Shown in pieces: positions 58,585-64,000 of a DNA stretch of 64,000 bases (its first letter is position 1; each line of letters begins with the position of its first letter). Position numbers and translations under genes: made by a program. The notes under the pieces are model-generated. The model did no database searches, was not told the origin of the DNA, and worked only from the letters and a program-made list of their open reading frames with translations. Origin of the DNA: an uncultured Eubacterium sp. (lineage in GTDB: Bacteria > Bacillota > Clostridia > Lachnospirales > Lachnospiraceae); the NCBI GenBank assembly GCA_934338065.1, contig CAKRGX010000007.1, forward strand, positions 49,381 to 113,380, written 5' to 3'.

Positions 58585-61500
58585 TTGGTTTCATTTTTTG
58601 AAGCTTTTCCTGACTTATCTGTTGAAGACAAATTATATGATTTTTTTGCAAGTGCTCAGGTAGAAAAAGTGAGTGCTTCAAAGACAAAAATGCTGGCGTT
58701 TATCTACTGCAGATGCGACCAGTTTTTGTCTTTGCGCATGATACGCAATATGGAACAGAAATTATATAAACAGGTATTCCGACGGCTGGGAATCCGGCCG
58801 AGACTTGAGGTGTCATATCCTTTTGCGCATGAGTATAGCGTGGCGAAATTGATGGAACAGTATGAAGAGACATTAAAAGAAGAAATGAGGGAATACGATT
58901 CCATCGATTATATGAAATTTTGCCAGAAGCCGTTTTCTGTTAAGGATGATGGCATTGTAATTACCTGTGATGATGATTTTCTATGCCATGAAAACAGTAA
59001 AAAAGTTCAGGAATTTCTGATGAGCCGTATACAGAAGCGCTTTGACAAAGATATCCCCATTTCATTTGTTTATGAGAAAAAGAAGCCGAGGAAAAGAGAA
59101 GAACCGGAAGTTTATCACATGGTTATAAAGAAAGAAAAAACGGCCGATGAACCGGCAAATTCGGTGGCACCGGCGAAAAAGCCATTTGTGCCAAGAAAAA
59201 GCAATTATCATAAACCGGTGCATGATCCGTCGGTTTTCTTTGGCAAAAATGTAGAGGGCGAAGTGATTCCAATCAAGGAGATTGTAGACGAAATCGGTGA
59301 AGTTGTTATCGATGGAATGATTCGTCAGGTAGAGGAACGGGAGATAAAGGGAGAAAAGCTGATCGTGACATTTGCTATTACTGATTTTACGGATACGATC
59401 ATTGTGAAAGTTTTTATCAAAAAAGAACTGGTTGAGGAACTGAATTTTTTTGAATTTGTAAAAAAAGGAAATTATGTCCGTGTGAAAGGGATGGCTTCTT
59501 TTGATACTTACGATAAGGAGATCCGTATCGGTAACGTTGTTGGAATGAAAGAAATCGATAACTTCAAGGTTGGACGTATGGATCATGCACCGATAAAACG
59601 TGTAGAACTTCATGCACATACACAAATGAGCGATATGGATGCGGTAGTTGACTGCCAGAAGATGGTCAAACGAGCTCAGGAATGGGGACATCCTGCTATT
59701 GCAATCACGGATCATGGTGTCGTGCAGTCATTTGCCGATGCAGAGCATGCAATCAGCAAGGATGATTTTAAGGTGATCTATGGTTGTGAGGCATATCTGG
59801 TAGATGATCTGGATGATACCGTGCGAAACTCAGAAGGACAATCGCTGCAGTCTTCCTTTGTTGTCTTTGATCTGGAGACAACCGGATTTTCCCCCACACG
59901 TAACCGGATTATTGAGATAGGTGCCGTAAAAGTGGAAGAGGGGAAGATAACGGATCGGTTCAGCACTTTTGTAAATCCGGAAGTGCCTATTCCACTGCGC
60001 ATTACGGAAGTCACAAGTATTGATGACAGCATGGTAGCCGATGCTCCCCGGATCGATACCATACTACCGGAATTTCTTGAGTTTTGCCGCGGTTGTGTGT
60101 TAGTGGCACATAACGCAGATTTTGATTATGGTTTCATTTGTAAAAAGGGTGCGGAACAGGGGCTTGATACGAAGTTTACGGTTGTTGATACCGTAGGGAT
60201 TGCCCGTGTTTTATTTCCTCATCTGGCTCGTTATACGCTGGACAATGTGGCTAAGGTTTTGAAAATATCACTGATCAATCATCACCGGGCCGTAGAGGAC
60301 GCTGAGGCAACGGCAGAAATCTTTGAAAAGATGATACCGCTTCTTGAAAAACAGAATATTGAGGATCTTGATGCTCTATATGAAAGAACACATTCGGCAC
60401 CGGAGATCATTAAGAAGAAACCAAGTTATCATGCGATCATTCTGGCTAAAAATGAAGTTGGGCGTGTAAATCTGTATCGGCTCGTTTCTATGGCGCATAT
60501 GGATTATTTTGCAAGACGTCCCCGGATTCCTAAGAGCCAGCTTCTCAAATGGCGGGAAGGGCTGATACTTGGTTCTGCCTGTGAAGCGGGTGAACTATAC
60601 CGTGCCCTTTTGGATGATGCCGATGAGGACAGAATAGAGGAGCTGGTAGATTTTTATGATTATCTGGAGATCCAGCCTGTTGGTAACAATGAATTCATGT
60701 TTGAAAAAGACAAGGGTGCTTATGAGAACATGAACACATGGGAAGACCTTAAGGATATGAATCGGCGTATTGTAAAACTAGGCGAGAAGTATGGTAAGCC
60801 GGTGTGCGCTACTTGCGATGTGCATTTTCTAGATCCGGAGGATGATATTTACCGGACAATCCTGCTGGCGGGAAAGAAGATGGATGATGGCAAGCAGCCG
60901 CCCTTGTACCTGCGAACAACAGAGGAGATGCTGGAGGAATTTTCTTATCTTGGTGAAGAAAAGGCAATGGAAGTAGTTGTCACAAATACAAATCTGATTG
61001 CAGACCAGATAGAAAAAATATCTCCGGTTTATCCGGACAAGTGTCCGCCGGTGATTGATAATTCTGATCAGGAATTGAGGGATATCTGTTATCGCAAGGC
61101 ACACAGCATGTATGGAGAAAATCTTCCACCACAGGTATCAGAGCGTCTGGAGCATGAATTGAATTCGATTATAAAAAATGGATTTGCCGTGATGTATATC
61201 ATTGCACAGAAGCTTGTGTGGAAATCAAATGAGGATGGGTATCTGGTTGGTTCCCGTGGTTCGGTAGGATCTTCCTTTGTTGCGACGATGTCCGGTATCA
61301 CAGAGGTAAATCCACTACCGGCGCATTATTATTGTGAAAAATGCCATTATGTGGATTTTGATTCGGAGGAGGTCAAAGCATTTGCCGGAAGTTCAGGGTT
61401 TGACATGCCGCATAAAAAGTGTCCGAATTGTGGTGAGGAGTTGACACGCGACGGTCATGATATTCCATTTGAGACATTTCTTGGCTTTTATGGTGATAAA

Positions 61501-62961
61501 GAACCGGATATTGATCTGAATTTTTCCGGTGAATACCAGAGTAAAGCGCATGCATATACAGAGGTTATCTTTGGTGCCGGTCAGACATTCCGGGCAGGTA
61601 CGGTTGGTACGCTGGCAGACAAAACGGCGTATGGTTATGTGAAGAATTATTTTGAAGATCAGCAGATTCATAAGAGAAACGAAGAAATAGAACGAATACT
61701 GGAGGGGTGTGTCGGTGTTAGGAGAACAACCGGACAGCATCCGGGAGGTATCGTTGTATTACCGATGGGATGGTCGATCTACACCTTTACACCAGTACAG
61801 CATCCGGCAAATGATCAGGAAACATCGATTATAACAACACATTTTGATTATCATAAAATCGATCATAACTTATTGAAGTTAGATATTCTGGGACACGATG
61901 ATCCTACGATCATAAAGATGCTGGAGGATCTGACAGGCGTGGATGCCCAGAGTATACCACTAGATGACCAGCAGGTTTTATCCTTGTTTGCCAATACCAG
62001 CGCCCTGGGAGTAGAGCCGGAGGATCTGATGGGACTTGATCTGGGAAGTCTGGGAGTACCCGAATTTGGAACGGAGTTTGTTATGCAGATGCTGCGTGAT
62101 ACAAAGCCAAAGAATTTTTCTGATCTGGTGCGTATCTCGGGCCTGTCACATGGAACTGATGTATGGTTGAATAATGCGCAGTATTATATTGCCAGAGGAG
62201 ATTGTACCCTGTCTACGGCAATCTGTACGCGAGATGATATTATGACTTACCTGATACATACCGGTGTTGAAAATGGCATGGCATTCCAGATCATGGAAAA
62301 TGTAAGAAAGGGAAAAGTTGCGAAAGGAGCCTGCAAGAACTGGGATGAATGGAAAGAAGCTATGCGTTCTTGTGGCGTTCCGGACTGGTATATTGAGTCA
62401 TGTGAAAAGATTAAGTACATGTTCCCAAAAGCTCATGCCGTTGCTTATGTAATGATGGCTTTTCGTATTGCCTATTTTAAAGTGTATTATCCGCTTGCCT
62501 ACTATGCTGCATTTTTTAGTATTCGGGCAAAAGCATTTGATTACGAGCTTATGTGTCAGGGGCAAGAGAGGTTGGAGGCGACAATGAAGGACTACAAGAG
62601 ACGAATGTCAGCAAAAGAACTTAGTCCGAAAGAAGAAGCTGCTTATGGGGATATGAAGATTGTGCAGGAAATGTACGCCCGTGGGTTTGAGTTTATGCCA
62701 ATAGATATTTTCCAGGCAAAAGCAAAGCATTTCCAAATAATAGATGGAAAGCTGATGCCTGCACTTAATACGATCGATGGCATGGGAGATAAGGCGGCAG
62801 AGGGTGTAGTGGAAGCGGCCAAAGACGGACCATTTACCTCCTGCGAGAATTTCAAAAACCGTAGCAAGGTAAGTGGAACGATTGTGGATAAAATGCGTGA
62901 AATGGGTATGCTCGGCGATCTGCCTTTGAGTGATCAGATGTCATTACTTGATTTTATGTAA
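58585..62961 (+). CDS. polC: DNA polymerase III PolC-type alpha subunit
   Basis: Replicative polymerase with proofreading of low-GC Gram-positives. The 1458-residue protein has an N-terminal region, an OB fold (about 225-310), a PHP domain (HAHTQMSDMDAV from His343), an inserted DEDD exonuclease (Asp429 and Glu431 in FDLETTG), a zinc finger (CEKCHYV ... CPNCGEEL), and the polymerase active site with Asp975 and Asp977 (PDIDLNF), then YVKNYFED and RTTGQHPGGI. The start is TTG 58585 with AAAGGA about 10 bases upstream. Length matches Bacillus PolC (about 1437). Confidence 0.98.
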   Translation: MVSFFEAFPDLSVEDKLYDFFASAQVEKVSASKTKMLAFIYCRCDQFLSLRMIRNMEQKLYKQVFRRLGIRPRLEVSYPFAHEYSVAKLMEQYEETLKEEMREYDSIDYMKFCQKPFSVKDDGIVITCDDDFLCHENSKKVQEFLMSRIQKRFDKDIPISFVYEKKKPRKREEPEVYHMVIKKEKTADEPANSVAPAKKPFVPRKSNYHKPVHDPSVFFGKNVEGEVIPIKEIVDEIGEVVIDGMIRQVEEREIKGEKLIVTFAITDFTDTIIVKVFIKKELVEELNFFEFVKKGNYVRVKGMASFDTYDKEIRIGNVVGMKEIDNFKVGRMDHAPIKRVELHAHTQMSDMDAVVDCQKMVKRAQEWGHPAIAITDHGVVQSFADAEHAISKDDFKVIYGCEAYLVDDLDDTVRNSEGQSLQSSFVVFDLETTGFSPTRNRIIEIGAVKVEEGKITDRFSTFVNPEVPIPLRITEVTSIDDSMVADAPRIDTILPEFLEFCRGCVLVAHNADFDYGFICKKGAEQGLDTKFTVVDTVGIARVLFPHLARYTLDNVAKVLKISLINHHRAVEDAEATAEIFEKMIPLLEKQNIEDLDALYERTHSAPEIIKKKPSYHAIILAKNEVGRVNLYRLVSMAHMDYFARRPRIPKSQLLKWREGLILGSACEAGELYRALLDDADEDRIEELVDFYDYLEIQPVGNNEFMFEKDKGAYENMNTWEDLKDMNRRIVKLGEKYGKPVCATCDVHFLDPEDDIYRTILLAGKKMDDGKQPPLYLRTTEEMLEEFSYLGEEKAMEVVVTNTNLIADQIEKISPVYPDKCPPVIDNSDQELRDICYRKAHSMYGENLPPQVSERLEHELNSIIKNGFAVMYIIAQKLVWKSNEDGYLVGSRGSVGSSFVATMSGITEVNPLPAHYYCEKCHYVDFDSEEVKAFAGSSGFDMPHKKCPNCGEELTRDGHDIPFETFLGFYGDKEPDIDLNFSGEYQSKAHAYTEVIFGAGQTFRAGTVGTLADKTAYGYVKNYFEDQQIHKRNEEIERILEGCVGVRRTTGQHPGGIVVLPMGWSIYTFTPVQHPANDQETSIITTHFDYHKIDHNLLKLDILGHDDPTIIKMLEDLTGVDAQSIPLDDQQVLSLFANTSALGVEPEDLMGLDLGSLGVPEFGTEFVMQMLRDTKPKNFSDLVRISGLSHGTDVWLNNAQYYIARGDCTLSTAICTRDDIMTYLIHTGVENGMAFQIMENVRKGKVAKGACKNWDEWKEAMRSCGVPDWYIESCEKIKYMFPKAHAVAYVMMAFRIAYFKVYYPLAYYAAFFSIRAKAFDYELMCQGQERLEATMKDYKRRMSAKELSPKEEAAYGDMKIVQEMYARGFEFMPIDIFQAKAKHFQIIDGKLMPALNTIDGMGDKAAEGVVEAAKDGPFTSCENFKNRSKVSGTIVDKMREMGMLGDLPLSDQMSLLDFM

Positions 62962-62966
62962 AAAAT

Positions 62967-62992
62967 AGGGAAGTCTTATTTTCCCTTTCCTT
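62967..62992. terminator. Bidirectional terminator between polC and the minus-strand gene
   Basis: AGGGAA (62967-62972) pairs with TTCCCT (62981-62986). Read on the plus strand it is followed by TTCCTTT; read on the minus strand the stem is followed by ATTTTTTA. It could serve both converging genes. Confidence 0.6.
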
Positions 62993-63188
62993 TACGAATG
63001 GAGCGGACGCCTAAAAATATAAGAACAACATATAATAAGAGAGAGATGCCAAATTCCCAATCAATGATCAGATGCCCTGCTGATAGGAATTTACGGATAT
63101 CTAAAAAAATACAGGCTGCCACACAGACAAAGCAGACAGCAGCGGAGCGAAAGTAAGTTTGTTTTTCACGTTGATTTGGTGATTGCAT
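62976..63188 (-). CDS. Small two-helix membrane protein, function unknown
   Basis: A 70-residue protein with a polar N-terminus, two membrane helices (about residues 14-30, [16 protein letters not shown], and 42-62, [18 protein letters not shown] in parts) and a basic C-terminus GKGKG-like tail (RKGKGK). It is not recognised. A near-perfect promoter on the same strand (63224-63252) and AAAGGA upstream of the ATG support it being a real gene rather than a chance frame. It converges on polC and diverges from upp. Confidence 0.7.
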   Translation of the reverse strand: MQSPNQREKQTYFRSAAVCFVCVAACIFLDIRKFLSAGHLIIDWEFGISLLLYVVLIFLGVRSIRKGKGK

Positions 63189-63211
63189 AGTGTAAGACCA
63201 TCCTTTATAGT
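63183..63211 (+). promoter_or_regulatory. Promoter of upp
   Basis: TTGCAT (63183-63188), 17-base spacer, TATAGT (63206-63211). The predicted start near 63218 gives a leader of about 60 bases. The -35 box overlaps the start codon of the minus-strand gene. Confidence 0.55.
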
Positions 63212-63223
63212 AAAATTACTTTT

Positions 63224-63252
63224 AGTATATTTAGTTTCGTTGAATCTGTCAA
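63224..63252 (-). promoter_or_regulatory. Promoter of the minus-strand small membrane protein
   Basis: Read on the minus strand: TTGACA (63252-63247), 17-base spacer, TATACT (63229-63224). It is a consensus -35 and a 5/6 -10. It lies inside the transcribed leader of upp, so the two promoters overlap head to head. Confidence 0.75.
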
Positions 63253-63278
63253 TAGGCAGGAAAGAATGGAGGAAAAAG

Positions 63279-63908
63279 ATGAATCAAATTACAATTATGG
63301 ATCATCCATTGATCCGGCACAAAATTTCAATCCTAAGAAATGAGGAAACAGGAACCAATGAGTTTCGCCGATTGATCGAAGAGATTGCCATGTTGATGGG
63401 ATATGAGGCACTCCGGGATCTGCCATTAGAAGATGTCGAAGTAAAAACACCACTTGAAACATGTCTTACTCCGATGATTGCCGGAAAGAAATTAGCTGTG
63501 GTTCCAATCCTTCGTGCCGGACTTGGCATGGTAAATGGCATTTTGTCACTGGTTCCATCTGCCAAGGTAGGGCATATTGGTTTGTACCGAGATGAGAAAA
63601 CTCATGAACCACACGAATATTATTGCAAACTTCCAGAACCAATCGAGCAGAGGACGATCGTTGTCGTTGATCCGATGCTGGCAACAGGGGGGTCTGCAGA
63701 GGCGGCGGTAGATTTTATTAAAGCTCATGGTGGAAAGAACATTAAGTTTATGGCAATCATTGCTGCACCGGAGGGAGTGGAACGACTGGCAAAAGCACAT
63801 CCGGATATCCAGATATATATTGGATGTAAAGACCGGTGTCTAAATGAGGCAGCTTATATCTGCCCGGGATTGGGAGATGCGGGAGACCGGATTTTTGGAA
63901 CTAAATAA
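63279..63908 (+). CDS. upp: Uracil phosphoribosyltransferase
   Basis: Salvages uracil to UMP. The 209-residue protein starts [17 protein letters not shown] and has the PRPP-binding [12 protein letters not shown] and the uracil-binding [15 protein letters not shown] 63279 follows GGAGG (63268-63272) by 6 bases; the longer in-frame start at 63183 lies in the promoter. A single-gene unit with a terminator. Confidence 0.97.
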   Translation: MNQITIMDHPLIRHKISILRNEETGTNEFRRLIEEIAMLMGYEALRDLPLEDVEVKTPLETCLTPMIAGKKLAVVPILRAGLGMVNGILSLVPSAKVGHIGLYRDEKTHEPHEYYCKLPEPIEQRTIVVVDPMLATGGSAEAAVDFIKAHGGKNIKFMAIIAAPEGVERLAKAHPDIQIYIGCKDRCLNEAAYICPGLGDAGDRIFGTK

Positions 63909-63911
63909 TAA

Positions 63912-63960
63912 AAAAACGGCTGTAATACCAGATGTAGGTAGGTGTCACGGCCGTTTTTGG
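63912..63960 (+). terminator. Intrinsic terminator after upp
   Basis: AAAAACGGC (63912-63920) pairs with GCCGTTTTT (63950-63958), a 9-base perfect stem whose T run doubles as the termination tract. The remaining 40 bases to the window end hold nothing recognisable. Confidence 0.75.
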
Positions 63961-64000
63961 TTTTGGGTATCATGTTTGTGTATTGTTGGTAGTAGAATGG

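Noticed and set aside
1..64000. Search for CRISPR arrays, IS elements, prophage genes, tRNA or rRNA
   Set aside because: No regular spaced repeats, transposase, integrase or phage structural genes, and no tRNA- or rRNA-like sequence noticed by reading; all gaps between genes are under 200 bases.

Overview
The window looks like a chromosomal segment of a motile, spore-forming-lineage Lachnospiraceae (Roseburia/Agathobacter/Lachnospira-like; genus not resolved). The signs are low-to-moderate GC, strong GGAGG-type ribosome binding sites, PolC, CodY, sporulation sigma factor SigG, a Firmicutes-type fla/che operon with FliY, CheD and FlhFG, and a glucuronoxylan-utilisation cluster. Nothing looks like a prophage, an IS element, a CRISPR array, an rRNA or a tRNA.

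Layout. (1) 1-5115: end of a xylan side-chain operon, with a GH3 glycosidase tail, a GH67 alpha-glucuronidase, uxuA and uxuB. (2) 5107-11670: sigG (minus strand), a YlmC/YmxH sporulation protein, nrdR, a YifB/ComM ATPase, dprA and topA. (3) 11730-12491: codY, ending at an intrinsic terminator-like hairpin that lies directly on the flgB ribosome binding site. (4) 12582-45990: one nearly continuous flagellar/chemotaxis block: flgBC-fliEFGHIJ-motE-fliK-flgD-(TIGR02530)-flgE, a terminator, motAB-fliL, then fliM-fliY-cheY-fliOPQR-flhBAFG-pilZ-cheBAWD-sigD-fapA and small accessory genes. Internal promoters are visible before fliK (SigD-like), motA and fliM (SigA-like). (5) 46183-47880: rpsB-tsf behind a strong promoter and a structured leader. 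(6) 47979-52219: a four-gene insertion (small alarmone hydrolase, LacI-type-sensor/GGDEF protein, polysaccharide deacetylase, bactofilin). (7) 52245-62961: pyrH-frr-uppS-cdsA-dxr-rseP-ispG-polC, then a small membrane protein on the minus strand and upp.

From dprA to polC the order is the same backbone as the Bacillus subtilis smf-topA-...-codY-fla/che-rpsB-tsf-pyrH-frr-uppS-cdsA-dxr-rasP-...-polC region, so most of the window is an ancestral Firmicutes block. The differences are therefore the informative part: loss of trmFO/xerC/clpQ/clpY between topA and codY, no flbD or cheC, insertion of the c-di-GMP/cell-wall cassette between tsf and pyrH, and ispG where proS sits in Bacillus.

Functionally the flagellar genes build and steer the motor, and a PilZ protein and a GGDEF protein suggest c-di-GMP input to motility or surface behaviour. 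CodY next to flgB suggests a nutritional link. I found no obviously novel multi-gene system. The most interesting signals are regulatory: the codY/flgB hairpin, a repeated TTATGTGA-containing element upstream of motA and fliM, a SigD-like promoter before fliK, paired hairpins before flgE and the rpsB leader. The inserted GGDEF-deacetylase-bactofilin cassette also stands out.
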